Shown here: positions 50,762 through 60,423 of the stretch, one piece after another | Layout: each line of letters opens with the position of its first letter | How positions within the stretch are numbered: position 1 is the first letter of the stretch | DNA from: Archangium sp. | GTDB taxonomy: Bacteria > Myxococcota > Myxococcia > Myxococcales > Myxococcaceae | Length of the DNA: 64,000 bases | Direction of reading: 5' to 3' | Assembly: GCA_030695565.1 (NCBI GenBank) | Contig: JAUYRZ010000090.1 | Coordinates: forward strand, 17,686 to 81,685 | Translations under genes and position numbers: made by a program | Notes under the pieces: generated by a model | What the model saw: the letters and a program-made list of their open reading frames with translations, nothing else | Told to the model about the DNA's origin: nothing | Databases searched by the model: none

Positions 50762-52200
50762 ACGACGCCGTGGTCGAGCCGCTGCTCGAGAGCATTCGCG
50801 CGTTCGCCAGGCGCCACGTGCGGCCGCTGGAGATCGACCAACAGCACTCGATTCCCCGCGAGGTCTTGTGGGGCCTCGCGGAGCTGGGGCTGTTCGGGGC
50901 GACCCTTCCCCGCGAGTGGGGCGGTGCGGGCCTGTCTGCGCTGCAGACGATCCGCGTGGTGACCGCGCTGGCCGAGGTGGATCGTTCGGTGGCCACCACC
51001 GTCGGGTTGCACCTCGGGCTGGGTACGCGCGGGCTGGTGGCGTGGGGCACCCGCGCACAGCAGGAGCGGTGGTTGCCTCCGCTGGCCAGCGGTGAAGCGA
51101 TCGCCGCCTTCGCCACCACCGAACCGAACGCGGGCAGCGATCTGTCGGCGCTGCAGTGCCTCGCGCAACCCGCACCCGACGGCACGCTGCAGCTGTTCGG
51201 CACCAAGCTGTACGTGACCAACGGCGGGTTCGCGTCGTTGCTCACCGTGACCGCCTCCACGCCTGGAATGGGGGGCGCGGAGCGGGGCACCAGCCTGCTG
51301 TTGATCGACCCGAAGACGCCGGGGGTCGCCCGGCAACGTGAAGAACGAAAGCTCGGGCTGCGCGGGTCTTCCACCACGGCGTTCATCTTCGATCAGGTGG
51401 CGGTTCCAAACGACGCGGTGCTGGGCGAACCAGGTCAGGGCGCTTCGTATCTGGCGCACGTGTTGTCGTGGGGCCGGCTGCTCCTGAGCGCGGGGTGTGT
51501 GGGTACGGCGCGGGCCGCGCTCGACGCCGCGCTCGCGCACGTGCATCACCGGCGGCAATTCCACCGCGCGCTCGTGCAGCAGGAGGTGGTGCAGCGGGCG
51601 CTCGCGCGTGCAGGCGCCATCGCGTACGGCATGGAGGCGCTGGTGCGGACGGCCGCCGCGGCGGAACACGATTGGGATCTGCTCTCGCGCCTGACCACCA
51701 GCGCGAAGGTCTTCTGCAGTGAGGGCGCCTTCGAGCTCGCGGATCTCTCGCTTCAACTGCACGGAGGGAGCGGCTTCATCGAAGACACCGGCATCGCGTT
51801 GCTGATGCGCGACGCGCGCGTCACCCGCATCTTCGAGGGCGCCAACGACGTCTTGCTCACCCACGCGGGGGTTCTGGAGCTCACCCAACCCGCGGCGGTC
51901 CCCACCGATGCGTCGCTCTCGGGGTTGTGGAGTGCGGTGGCGCTGCGGCGCAACGTGCTGCAGTGCGAAGCGAAGGGCGTGCGTGCGCTCAACCGCCGGG
52001 CAGCGCAGCACGCACTGGGCCGCGCGGTGATCTGGCGCGACGCCGCCACCGCGGCCACCTCACTGGCCCGCACGCCGCTGGAGCGCGCCGCGGCGGCCCT
52101 GCTCTGCGACGAAGCCTTGAACGTCGCCATGGCGCCCGACCTGCCTGCCGTTCCCACCCACCTCATCGTCGCAGCGCTCCTGGAGGGCGTGTTCCCGTGA
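50758..52200 (+). CDS. Acyl-CoA-dehydrogenase-like flavoprotein
   Basis: A 480-residue protein with the acyl-CoA dehydrogenase fold: E-W-G-G-A-G near residue 60, F-A-T-T-E-P-N-A-G-S-D near 120, and F-E-G-A-N-D with the catalytic Glu at about residue 360. It is longer at the C-terminus than typical ACADs (about 380-400). In this position beside an ACP and a FAAL-like enzyme, it may oxidise an ACP-bound acyl chain, as in pathways with carrier-bound dehydrogenases such as prolyl-carrier oxidases. It overlaps its neighbours by 4 bases. Confidence 0.85.
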   Translation: MNDAVVEPLLESIRAFARRHVRPLEIDQQHSIPREVLWGLAELGLFGATLPREWGGAGLSALQTIRVVTALAEVDRSVATTVGLHLGLGTRGLVAWGTRAQQERWLPPLASGEAIAAFATTEPNAGSDLSALQCLAQPAPDGTLQLFGTKLYVTNGGFASLLTVTASTPGMGGAERGTSLLLIDPKTPGVARQREERKLGLRGSSTTAFIFDQVAVPNDAVLGEPGQGASYLAHVLSWGRLLLSAGCVGTARAALDAALAHVHHRRQFHRALVQQEVVQRALARAGAIAYGMEALVRTAAAAEHDWDLLSRLTTSAKVFCSEGAFELADLSLQLHGGSGFIEDTGIALLMRDARVTRIFEGANDVLLTHAGVLELTQPAAVPTDASLSGLWSAVALRRNVLQCEAKGVRALNRRAAQHALGRAVIWRDAATAATSLARTPLERAAAALLCDEALNVAMAPDLPAVPTHLIVAALLEGVFP

Positions 52201-53486
52201 AGATTCTCTTCGTCTATCCCCGCTTCTCCCGCCACGCCGAAGCGCACCCCGAGCTGCGTGCGTGGGTGCCCCTGAACGAGTACCTGGGCTCACCTTCGTT
52301 GGGCATCGCGGCCATGGCTGCGGTGACGCCCGACAGCTTCGAGATCGAGTTCCGCGATGATCGCCTCTCCCCGGCGGATCGCCCGACCGACGCCGACATC
52401 GTGGCCTTCAGCTTCTTCACGCCCGCCGCCAGTCGCGCGCTCGAGCTGGCCGCGTACTTCCGTGCGCTGGGCAAGCAGACGATCGCGGGTGGAATCTTCC
52501 CCACCATGATGCCCGACGTGTGCGAGCCGCACTTCGATGCGGTGGTGGTGGGCGAGGGCGAGCCGGTCTGGGCGCAGGTCTTGAGTGACCTGCGCAGCCG
52601 CGCGCTGCAGCGCCGGTACAAGGCGGGCCAGTCGCAGCGCCTGACCGACCTCCCGCTGCCCCGCGTCGATCTCTACCTGAACAAGGAGACCGGCCACTTT
52701 CAGCCCGACGACTATCCGGTGCAGCTCTCGCGTGGCTGCCCGCTGACGTGTCAGGCCTGCGTGTTGCCGTTCTCGATGACCAGGTCGTTGCGGCACTTCT
52801 CCATCGATCACGTGGTGGGGCAGTTGGAGCAGCTGGCGAAGCGCGGCAAACGCGCCTGCCTCACGGAAGACACCAGCTGGTTTCCCGGAGAGAATGTGAA
52901 GCAGCTGCGGTTGTTGTTCGAGCGCATCATCGCGCGCGGTGCGCCTGCCACCATCAGCTACATCGGGATCTCGATGCCGATGATCCTCGCCTCCAGCACC
53001 TCGATGCTGGAGCTGGCGAAACAAGCGGGCGTCGACATGTTCTACCTGGTGGGCGGCTTCGACCCGGTCACCCGCGGCGCGTTCACCGGGAAAGACCCGA
53101 AGAGCCTCGCGCGCGCTCACGACGCGGTGAAGAAGAGCCTCGATGCGGGCATCGAGCCGTACACTTCGTTCTTGCTCGGCAATGACACCGACGACGAGGG
53201 CACGGTGGATCGCATGCTGGAGTTCGCGGCGGCCAGCGGCATCACCAAGGCGGAGTTCGCCATCTTCACGCCCTACCCCGGCACGCCTGCGTGGACGCGC
53301 CTCGAGAAGGAGGAGCGGATCTTCGATCGCGAGTGGAGCCACTACAACGACGCGAACTGCGTGTTCGAGCCCAGGCTGATGTCGGCCGACGAGGTGACAC
53401 GCGGCTACCTGCGCCTGTGGCGGGAGTTCTACGCCGGCAAGGACTTCTCGACTCACGACGTGGCCGAGCGGACGATTCAGTTCTGA
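52197..53486 (+). CDS. Radical SAM protein with B12-binding-like N-terminal domain
   Basis: A 429-residue protein. N-terminal residues 1-130 have a Rossmann-like B12-binding-type layout (V-K-I-L-F-V-Y-P-R-F and D-A-V-V-V-G-E-G-E-P). The radical SAM motif is C-P-L-T-C-Q-A-C with Cys181, Cys185 and Cys188, the 4Fe-4S ligands. I see no D-x-H-x-x-G cobalamin motif. Its start (GTG) overlaps the flavoprotein stop by 4 bases. It probably modifies the ACP-bound intermediate or a peptide by methylation or rearrangement; the reaction is unknown. Confidence 0.85.
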   Translation: MKILFVYPRFSRHAEAHPELRAWVPLNEYLGSPSLGIAAMAAVTPDSFEIEFRDDRLSPADRPTDADIVAFSFFTPAASRALELAAYFRALGKQTIAGGIFPTMMPDVCEPHFDAVVVGEGEPVWAQVLSDLRSRALQRRYKAGQSQRLTDLPLPRVDLYLNKETGHFQPDDYPVQLSRGCPLTCQACVLPFSMTRSLRHFSIDHVVGQLEQLAKRGKRACLTEDTSWFPGENVKQLRLLFERIIARGAPATISYIGISMPMILASSTSMLELAKQAGVDMFYLVGGFDPVTRGAFTGKDPKSLARAHDAVKKSLDAGIEPYTSFLLGNDTDDEGTVDRMLEFAAASGITKAEFAIFTPYPGTPAWTRLEKEERIFDREWSHYNDANCVFEPRLMSADEVTRGYLRLWREFYAGKDFSTHDVAERTIQF

Positions 53487-53578
53487 TGACCACGCGCGCG
53501 CTGGTGCTGGTTCTTCACGTGTTGGGCGTGCGCTTCGGCGGGCTGTGCGGCTCGGTCGGTCTCCGGGCGAAGGACTGA
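53486..53578 (+). CDS. Possible 30-residue membrane peptide or truncated gene
   Basis: ATG at 53486 overlaps the radical SAM stop by one base and encodes M-T-T-R-A-L-V-L-V-L-H-V-L-G-V-R-F-G-G-L-C. The hydrophobic start resembles the first helix of small membrane proteins, and the abrupt end suggests a truncated gene. Short and weakly supported. Confidence 0.3.
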   Translation: MTTRALVLVLHVLGVRFGGLCGSVGLRAKD

Positions 53579-53609
53579 TGACCGGCTTGCCGTGCTACAT
53601 GCGGCGGCC

Positions 53610-55166
53610 ATGCACATCGAGCTGGCGCTGGTGGGACTCTTCGTGGTGGCCACCGGGGTGGCGATGGTGGCCCGACGTCTCAAGACGCCCTACACGGTGG
53701 CCCTGGTGGTGGCCGGGTTGATGCTGGGCACCGCCACGGACTTCGAGCCGATTCACCTCACCAAAGAGCTGCTCTACGCCGTCTTCCTCCCCGGGCTGCT
53801 CTTCGAGGCGGCCTTCGCCCTCGAGTTCAAGAACTTCTGGGCCAACAAGCTGGCCATCAGCTCGCTGGCCTTGCCCGGGGTGATCGCCGCCATTGCGCTG
53901 ACCACGCTCCTCCTGGTGCCCGTGGCGAACGGGCTGCACTTCGTGGACTCCTTCACCCTGGCCGACGGGTTCATCTTCGCGGCGGTGATCGCGGCCACCG
54001 ATCCCATCGCGGTGGTGGCGCTCTTCAAGTCGCTGGGCGCCCCCAAGCGGCTGGCCGTGCTGGTGGAGGGCGAGAGCCTGCTCAACGACGGCACCGCGGT
54101 CGTGCTCTTCACCATCGTGCTGGGCGTCGCGATGGGTGGCGAGTTCTCCCTGTCGGCAGCGGTGCTGGAGTTCATCAAGGTGGTGGGCATGGGCATCGTG
54201 ATCGGCGGCGCCGTCGGCTACGCCGTCTCGCTGGTGATCAAGGAGGTCGATGACCCCATGATCGAGATCACCCTCACCACCATCGCGGCCTACGGCAGCT
54301 TCGTCTTCGCAGAGTACTTCCACTTCTCGGGCGTCATCGCCACGGTGGTGGCGGGCATGCTCTGCGGCAACTACGCGGCGCGGGTGGGCATGAGCCCCTC
54401 CACGCGGGTGGCGGTGGGCACCTTCTGGGAATACCTGGCCTTCGCGCTCAACTCGCTCGTCTTCCTCCTCATCGGCTTCGAGGTGAGGGTGGGGGCGCTG
54501 CTGGCGGCGTGGAAGCCCATCGTGATCGCCTACCTGGCGGTGACGCTGGGCCGCGCGCTGGTGATGGCGGTGGTGGGCGCGCTGCTCTCCCGCACCCGGG
54601 AGAAGCTGTCGTGGCGCTGGGTGTCCGTGCTCACCTGGGGCGGCTTGCGCGGCAGCCTCTCGATGGTGCTGGTGCTCGGCCTGCCCTTGGCCCTGCCCCA
54701 CCGCGACCTGATCATCACCATGACCTTCGGGGTGGTCATCCTCTCGATCTTGATTCAAGGGCTGACCATGGGGCCGCTGCTGCGCGTGATGAAGCTGGTG
54801 GGGGCACGGCCGGCGGAGGGCGAGTACGACCGGCTCAAGGGCCAGCTGCGCGGCGCCGCGGCGGCCCTGGAGGAGATCAAACGCATGGAACACGAGGGGG
54901 CCGTCTCGGCCCCGGTGGCGGAAGACCTGCGCGCCCAGTTCGAGGCGAGGCAGGTCACGGCCAGGTCTGCCATCGGCGAGCTGCACCTCAAGGCAGAGGA
55001 CCTGGTCGTCGAAGAGCGCCGGAGCGCCCTGCGCCGCGCGCTCAGCGCCGAGAAGGACGCCGTGCATCAGGAGCGGCACGCCGGCCGCATCAGCGCGGAG
55101 AGTCAGGAGGCCCTGCTGGCCGACATCGACGCCCGGCTCGTGAATGTGCAGCTCGAGCACGAGTGA
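53610..55166 (+). CDS. CPA1-type Na+/H+ (or K+/H+) antiporter
   Basis: A 518-residue protein with about 12 membrane helices. A-T-D-P-I-A-V-V-A-L near 130, V-E-G-E-S-L-L-N-D-G-T near 150 (the N-D-G-T motif) and T-W-G-G-L-R-G-S-L-S near 345 are the NhaP/CPA1 signatures. A cytoplasmic tail of about 130 residues is charged and helical. It exchanges cations for protons across the inner membrane. The ATG at 53610 is preferred to the in-frame GTG 18 bases upstream. Confidence 0.93.
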   Translation: MHIELALVGLFVVATGVAMVARRLKTPYTVALVVAGLMLGTATDFEPIHLTKELLYAVFLPGLLFEAAFALEFKNFWANKLAISSLALPGVIAAIALTTLLLVPVANGLHFVDSFTLADGFIFAAVIAATDPIAVVALFKSLGAPKRLAVLVEGESLLNDGTAVVLFTIVLGVAMGGEFSLSAAVLEFIKVVGMGIVIGGAVGYAVSLVIKEVDDPMIEITLTTIAAYGSFVFAEYFHFSGVIATVVAGMLCGNYAARVGMSPSTRVAVGTFWEYLAFALNSLVFLLIGFEVRVGALLAAWKPIVIAYLAVTLGRALVMAVVGALLSRTREKLSWRWVSVLTWGGLRGSLSMVLVLGLPLALPHRDLIITMTFGVVILSILIQGLTMGPLLRVMKLVGARPAEGEYDRLKGQLRGAAAALEEIKRMEHEGAVSAPVAEDLRAQFEARQVTARSAIGELHLKAEDLVVEERRSALRRALSAEKDAVHQERHAGRISAESQEALLADIDARLVNVQLEHE

Positions 55167-55192
55167 CGTGGAGAACCGGCTCACCGCTTGCT

Positions 55193-56428
55193 TCAGGCCG
55201 CGGTGGATTTCTCGGTCTGGTCGACGGTCTGGGACAGGTCCGTCGCCCCTGTCGGCGCTGAGGGCTCCGGGGCGCGGGGGGCTTCCGGAGTGTCGAACTC
55301 GGGAGGCGCGACCCTGAGCACGAAGCCCGGGATCATGGTGTTCACCAGCGCGAACATCACGAGGGCCCCGTACAGCTCCGGGGCCAGCGCGTAGCGCTCC
55401 TGGAGGATCTCAGCGAGGACGATGGTGAAGACGAGCGTTGGGAGGACCGCGACTCCGATGCGCGCGCCCTCTCGCCAGGTCTCCTGGAGGGCGAGCCGCC
55501 GGTGCAGGGCCACTCGCCAGATGCGCACCGGGACGACGATCACCAGCAGCGTCGCGGCAATGACGATGGCCTTGAGCGAGAAGTAGGCGGCTTCAAGATG
55601 CAGCCCCGCCTTGAGGAAGTAGAAGGGAATGAAGAAGGCGGCGAAGAGCTCGACGCCCCCGAGCAGCTTCTCCGAGCTGAGGGCGGGGAGATCCTTGCGC
55701 AGTCGAACGGCGGTCACCCCGACCACGAAGGCCCCCACGAGGTAGTAGACGCCCAGCTCGCGGGTCACGAAGGCGCACAGGAGGGCGACGATGACGAGGA
55801 AGGTGAACTCGGCCTTCGGCGCGAAGGGCGCGATGAACCGGGCGAACACCCGGAAGATTGGAGGGAGGATCGCCACCAGGGCCGCCAGCGCCATGGCGGA
55901 GAGCGCCAGGCCCTTGGCGTCGGCGCTCCGCACGGTGACGAAGAGGACCACCAGGGCGACCAGCTCTGAAGAGATGGCCTTCGACTTCACCCAGAAGCGC
56001 TCCTCGGTCGACAACCCGAACGTGCCCAGCGAGTCGAGGATGAAGCCCGTCGAGGGCGTGAAGATCGCCAGGGCGAACAAGAGCGCGGCCCGGAGCTCGA
56101 GCCCGAAGATGAAGCTCAAGGCGGCGGCGCCCACCACCAGCACCGCGAGCTGGGCCGCCACGTGTTGGAGGAGGATCTTCCGCCCCCTGCGCAGCTCGAC
56201 GAAGTCGACCTCCAGCCCGGCGAAGAGGAACATCGAGACGATGCCAAACGTGGCGAGCAGCTTCACGATCGCGTCCTCGTGCAGCCGGCCCAGGCCGATG
56301 TGCAGCCACGCCCCCAGGGCAATGCAGGTGATCGCGCTGGGTATCCTCAAGCGCTGAAGCGCGCGCGGCACGATGAAGAGCCCGAAGACCAGCAGCACGT
56401 ACTGCAGCTCATTGGAGATCTCGGGCAT
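55193..56428 (-). CDS. CPA2-like cation:proton antiporter (KefB-like transmembrane unit)
   Basis: A 411-residue protein with about 12 membrane helices: F-G-I-V-S-M-F-L-F-A-G-L-E-V-D near 65 and T-P-S-T-G-F-I-L-D-S near 130 are the CPA2 features, with the ion-binding acidic residue in the latter. No TrkA-N or regulatory domain follows; the C-terminus is short and Pro/Glu/Thr-rich. It is convergent with the CPA1 gene at a 26-base spacing, an uncommon back-to-back pair of different antiporter families. Confidence 0.85.
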   Translation of the reverse strand: MPEISNELQYVLLVFGLFIVPRALQRLRIPSAITCIALGAWLHIGLGRLHEDAIVKLLATFGIVSMFLFAGLEVDFVELRRGRKILLQHVAAQLAVLVVGAAALSFIFGLELRAALLFALAIFTPSTGFILDSLGTFGLSTEERFWVKSKAISSELVALVVLFVTVRSADAKGLALSAMALAALVAILPPIFRVFARFIAPFAPKAEFTFLVIVALLCAFVTRELGVYYLVGAFVVGVTAVRLRKDLPALSSEKLLGGVELFAAFFIPFYFLKAGLHLEAAYFSLKAIVIAATLLVIVVPVRIWRVALHRRLALQETWREGARIGVAVLPTLVFTIVLAEILQERYALAPELYGALVMFALVNTMIPGFVLRVAPPEFDTPEAPRAPEPSAPTGATDLSQTVDQTEKSTAA

Positions 56429-56530
56429 CGGCGCGGCTCATATCCCGTCGCTCTCCGCGCTGCACAGTTGCTGGGGTTCACGCGAGTCCATGCTAGGGCC
56501 CACCGGGGCATTGGCCGGTAGGAGCGCGCA

Positions 56531-59518
56531 TTGAGATTCGAACTTCAGCCCGACTGCAGGCTCGACGCAGCGGCGCTGGCGCTGCTGCTGGTGTGGTCGG
56601 GTCACGCGCACGCAAGCCCCGACGGCGGCAGCGCGGATGCGGGCCGGGGCTCCGGCGACCCGCGCACGGCGCTGGTGCACGCGCTGCGGGCCGGTGAGCT
56701 CGAGCTCGAGGTCGATCCGGCGCGCTTGTTCGACGTGCCGCTCGACGACGAGGAGGCTATCCACATCGAGGCTGAGCGGCTCCGCGCCCTGGTGTGGCTC
56801 GAGGAACAGCGCGCCGATGCAGGGCCGGTGAAGAAGGGCCGGCCGCTTCCGGTCATCCCTCTCGAGCTGACGACCGAAGAGCTCGACGCCTGGCAGGCGC
56901 GGGTGGAGCTCGACCGGGCGCGCCTGGAGTTCTACGCGCTCCCGCGGGCGCAGCGCGCCTCGCTGCTGGAGAAGCACGCGACCCTGGCGGTCTCCGCGCG
57001 CCTCGCCGAGACCGACGGCGCGCGCAAGGTTCGGGAGGCGGCCCTCGCGGAGGAGCAGGCCCGGGAAGCAGCTCGCCTCGCCCGCTCCGAAGCGGAGCGC
57101 CTCGTCTCCGAAGAGCTGGCTCGCGTCAACGCCCTCGAAGGCAAGATCGCCAGCGCGCGCCTCGGCTTCGATGAGCGGCGAAAGGAGCTCACCTTGCGCC
57201 GCGACGCCGTCCTCGGCTGGCAGCGGCGGGCGCGGGAAGCGCGCGCGGCGCCGGGCCCTGAGGTCGACGCCACCTACGACGCGCTCCGCCGCGCCCTGCG
57301 CGCGTCACGCGATGATCTCGAGCGCGCGCTCGATGAGCTCGACCGCACCCAGAGCGTGCTGCCCGAAGCAGGCCCCGACGGCCTGGCCGAGGTGGGCCCC
57401 GACCTCTCCACCGAGGCCGTGCGGGCACGCCGCCTGCTCGCCGCGAAGGCGCTGGCCGCGGCCCGGAGGGAGGAGCGAAGCCTGCAGGAAGAGCATGCCG
57501 CTCAGCTCCTCGAGGAGATCAACACCCTCAACCGCGAGCGCCTCGGGCTGCTGGGCTTCCTCTCCGACGACAAGCAGGCGGCCACCGTCGGCTTCTCGGT
57601 CATCGCGCTCGAGCAGGCCCGGGCAGAGGCGCGGCACCTCTTCCTCACGTTGCGCGCGCACCTGCAGGTGGCGGGGGGCTGGCTCGCAGACACCCGGAGC
57701 GCGGGCCTGAGCGGCCTCGCTGTCTGGCGGGTGGTCGCCGTGGTGGTGCCCTGGTTTCTGGCCACCCTGGCGTTCCTCTGGGTCCGGCGGAGGAGCCCCG
57801 CGCTCCTCGCCCTGGCGGAGAGCCGTGAAGCCAAGGCCGATCGCGCCCGGAGGCTCACCCAGCCCGGGGTCCGGCGACGGGTGCTCGCCTTCTTGCGCAA
57901 CGTCCACCGGCCCCTCGAGGGCCAGATCTTTTTCGGGGTGCTGCTGTGGCTGCTCCCCAGTGGCGCTGGGGGGCTGCTCGAGGTGCAGCTGCTCTCAGTG
58001 GTGCTGACCTGGTCGCTGGGGGGCGCCTTCGTGGTGGACGCCATCAACGCCCTCGCAGCCAACGACACCAGCCGGCCCGGCGTCGACAGCGCCCAGGGCG
58101 TGTTGCGCCTGCGCTCGCTGCGGCTGGTGGGCCGGTTGGTGGTGGGGTTCTCGCTGGCGCTGGTCCTCACGTCGCGGCTGGTGGGCCGGGGCACGGTGTT
58201 CAGCTGGATGGTGGTGGCCTGCTTCGCGGCCGCGCTGCCGCTCTTTCTGGTGTTGGTGAAGTGGTGGCGAGGCCCCGTGTTCGAGCGCCTCGAGCGCCTG
58301 CACCGCAAGTCGCGGGTGCAGCTCTGGGTGCTCGAGAACCGAAAGGGGTGGAAGAGCTTCCTCGCGGCGATGGTGGGGGTGGTGCATCTCTTCGGCACGG
58401 GGATCCTCAAGACCGCGCGCAGCTGGGTGTCGGGCTTCGACGTGGCGCGACGCGCGCTCGCCTGGCTCTACAAGCGGGAGATCGATCGCCTGGCCGAGGA
58501 GACCCCCGGGCAGCGCGCCACCCCGTTGAAGGCGGAGCTCTTCGCCAGGCTCTCCCCCGAGCACCCAAGCAAGGCGTGGGTGGCTTCGCCCGCTGACGAG
58601 CGCGTCGAAGACCTGCTCGCGCGCCTCGAGCGGGGGGGCGTGGTCGCGCTGGTGGGGGCCGGGGGCGCCGGCAAGTCATCGCTGCTGCGCCGGCTGCAGG
58701 CGCGGGTCGAAGGCGCGGCGCTGGTTCGATGTACGAACACCGCGTACGGGGCCGAGGTTCAGGCGCTGATGGCCAGGCCCGAAGGGGCGCCCCGCCTGGT
58801 GCTGCTGGACGACGCGGAGGCGTTGATCAAGCCCCTGCAGGGCGGGCTCCAGCTCTTCGACGAGCTGGTCGGGCTCGCCCGAAGGCACGCGACGCGCACG
58901 CTCTGGGTCTTCGCCATCGACGGCGTGCTCTGGCCCTATCTGGAGCGGGCGCGCGACAGCAGGCCCCTGTTCGACGAGGTGCTCGAGCTGAGGGCCTGGT
59001 CTGACGAGGAGATCGGCCACCTGCTCCAGGCGCGCAGCGCCGAGGCGGGCATCGACCCCGTCTTCGACGACCTCCTGGAGAAGCTGCCGCCAGCCGCAGA
59101 CGAGGTGGATCGCCTCGACGCCCTGGCCGCGGGCCGGGCCGGCTATTTCCGCATGGCGTGGGACTACGCGCGCGGAAACCCGGCCATGGCGCTCGAGGCA
59201 TGGCGGGCCTCGCTCTTCGAGGGGCCGCTGGGAGAGATCCGGGTCAGGCCGCTGGTCGCGCCCGAGACGACCCTGCTCGAGAAGCTGCCTGACCCCTCCC
59301 TGTTCGTCTTGCGCGCGGTCCTCCAGTTGTCGCCTGCGGGCGAGCGCGAGGTCGCCGCGGCCACCCGCTTGCCGGTGCTGCAGGTGAAGACCGCCTTCCT
59401 CGTGGGCCAGAGGGAGGGCTACTACGTCGAAGAGCAGGGCCGGGTTCGAGTCACTTCCCCCTGGCTGCGATCGGTGATGGTGCACCTCGAGCGCCGGCAC
59501 CTCCTGGAGAGCCCATGA
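56531..59518 (+). CDS. Large membrane-anchored NTPase with periplasmic coiled coil
   Basis: A 995-residue protein starting at TTG 56531. Residues 1-30 form a signal peptide (A-L-L-L-V-W-S-G-H-A-H-A); about 30-390 are a charged, mostly helical coiled-coil region; about 395-610 hold several hydrophobic segments; about 690-995 form a cytoplasmic NTPase. The P-loop is GAGGAGKS (709-716) and Walker B is L-V-L-L-D-D-A-E (near 756-763). A later all-helical region and a winged-helix-like end (residues about 915-995) resemble STAND/Orc-type regulators. Its stop overlaps the MscS gene (ATGA). No named family fits. Confidence 0.6.
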   Translation: MRFELQPDCRLDAAALALLLVWSGHAHASPDGGSADAGRGSGDPRTALVHALRAGELELEVDPARLFDVPLDDEEAIHIEAERLRALVWLEEQRADAGPVKKGRPLPVIPLELTTEELDAWQARVELDRARLEFYALPRAQRASLLEKHATLAVSARLAETDGARKVREAALAEEQAREAARLARSEAERLVSEELARVNALEGKIASARLGFDERRKELTLRRDAVLGWQRRAREARAAPGPEVDATYDALRRALRASRDDLERALDELDRTQSVLPEAGPDGLAEVGPDLSTEAVRARRLLAAKALAAARREERSLQEEHAAQLLEEINTLNRERLGLLGFLSDDKQAATVGFSVIALEQARAEARHLFLTLRAHLQVAGGWLADTRSAGLSGLAVWRVVAVVVPWFLATLAFLWVRRRSPALLALAESREAKADRARRLTQPGVRRRVLAFLRNVHRPLEGQIFFGVLLWLLPSGAGGLLEVQLLSVVLTWSLGGAFVVDAINALAANDTSRPGVDSAQGVLRLRSLRLVGRLVVGFSLALVLTSRLVGRGTVFSWMVVACFAAALPLFLVLVKWWRGPVFERLERLHRKSRVQLWVLENRKGWKSFLAAMVGVVHLFGTGILKTARSWVSGFDVARRALAWLYKREIDRLAEETPGQRATPLKAELFARLSPEHPSKAWVASPADERVEDLLARLERGGVVALVGAGGAGKSSLLRRLQARVEGAALVRCTNTAYGAEVQALMARPEGAPRLVLLDDAEALIKPLQGGLQLFDELVGLARRHATRTLWVFAIDGVLWPYLERARDSRPLFDEVLELRAWSDEEIGHLLQARSAEAGIDPVFDDLLEKLPPAADEVDRLDALAAGRAGYFRMAWDYARGNPAMALEAWRASLFEGPLGEIRVRPLVAPETTLLEKLPDPSLFVLRAVLQLSPAGEREVAAATRLPVLQVKTAFLVGQREGYYVEEQGRVRVTSPWLRSVMVHLERRHLLESP

Positions 59519-60423
59519 GCTTCCCCTCTCGGAGCCGGACGTACCTCGTTGCGTGGGTCTCGATGGTCTGGGCGGCGCCCGCCCTCGCCCAGGACGCGCC
59601 CGACTTCGGCAAGCTGGCGGAGTTCGTGCGCTGGGGAGGGGTGGCGGCGTCGGTGCCCATCTTGCTCGCGGCGCTCTTCCTGCTGAGGGTGGTGGAGAAC
59701 GCAGGCGAGCGGCTCTCGGCGCGCTTCTCGAACCGTCGCCCCACCATTCAGAAGGTGCAGACCGTCGCCCGGTTCGCCCTCTACATCATCGCCTTCAGCC
59801 TGATCATCAGCTTCAGCATCCGCCTCGATCCGACGGCGCTCACGGTCATCGGCGGCGCGCTGGCGTTCGCCGTCGGCTTCGCGCTGCGCGACCTGGTGGC
59901 CTCGTTCATCGCGGGCATCACCATCATGTTCGACCGCCCCTTCCAGGTGGGCGACCGCGTCACCTACGGCGGAGAGTACGGCGACGTCATTCAGATCGGC
60001 CTGCGCAGCGTGCGGGTCAACACGCTCGACCACAACATCATCACCATCCCCAACAACCGGGTCTTCACCGACGTCACCTCGAGCGGCAACTACGGCGCCC
60101 TCGAGATGCAGGTGCCGATGGACTTCTACGTGGGCACCGACCAGGACGTGGAGCGCGCGGTGGAGCTCATTCGCGAGGCGTGCCTCAACAGCCCCTACGT
60201 GTTCCTGGCCCGCCCCATTCCGGTGCTGGCCAAGCAGGTCATCATGCAGGACTACGTGGCCTTCCACCTCAAGGCGAGGCCCTACGTGTTCGACTGCCAG
60301 TACGAGAAACCCTTCGAGACCGACGTTCACTTCCGCGTGCTGCAGGCCTTTCGCGAGCACGGCATCGGGCCCCCCGCGGTCCTGCACCGGCAGCTCACCC
60401 CCAGCGCACCGAAGGAGGGCTGA
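59515..60423 (+). CDS. MscS-family mechanosensitive channel (1)
   Basis: A 302-residue MscS channel with a cleavable-looking N-terminus (A-A-P-A-L-A-Q-D) and two to three membrane helices. The pore-helix region A-F-A-V-G-F-A-L-R-D-L-V-A-S is followed by D-R-P-F-Q-V-G-D-R-V and the N-T-L-D-H-N-I-I-T-I-P-N-N-R motif of the cytoplasmic cage. These features are typical of small MscS. ATG overlaps the NTPase stop by 4 bases and the APC gene's ATG overlaps its stop. Confidence 0.88.
   Translation: MSFPSRSRTYLVAWVSMVWAAPALAQDAPDFGKLAEFVRWGGVAASVPILLAALFLLRVVENAGERLSARFSNRRPTIQKVQTVARFALYIIAFSLIISFSIRLDPTALTVIGGALAFAVGFALRDLVASFIAGITIMFDRPFQVGDRVTYGGEYGDVIQIGLRSVRVNTLDHNIITIPNNRVFTDVTSSGNYGALEMQVPMDFYVGTDQDVERAVELIREACLNSPYVFLARPIPVLAKQVIMQDYVAFHLKARPYVFDCQYEKPFETDVHFRVLQAFREHGIGPPAVLHRQLTPSAPKEG

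Noticed and set aside
59553..60420. The frame of the APC-USP gene stays open far upstream through the MscS gene
   Set aside because: The upstream part translates to low-complexity Arg/Gly/Ala in the frame of the MscS gene's shadow; the family N-terminus appears at ATG 60423.
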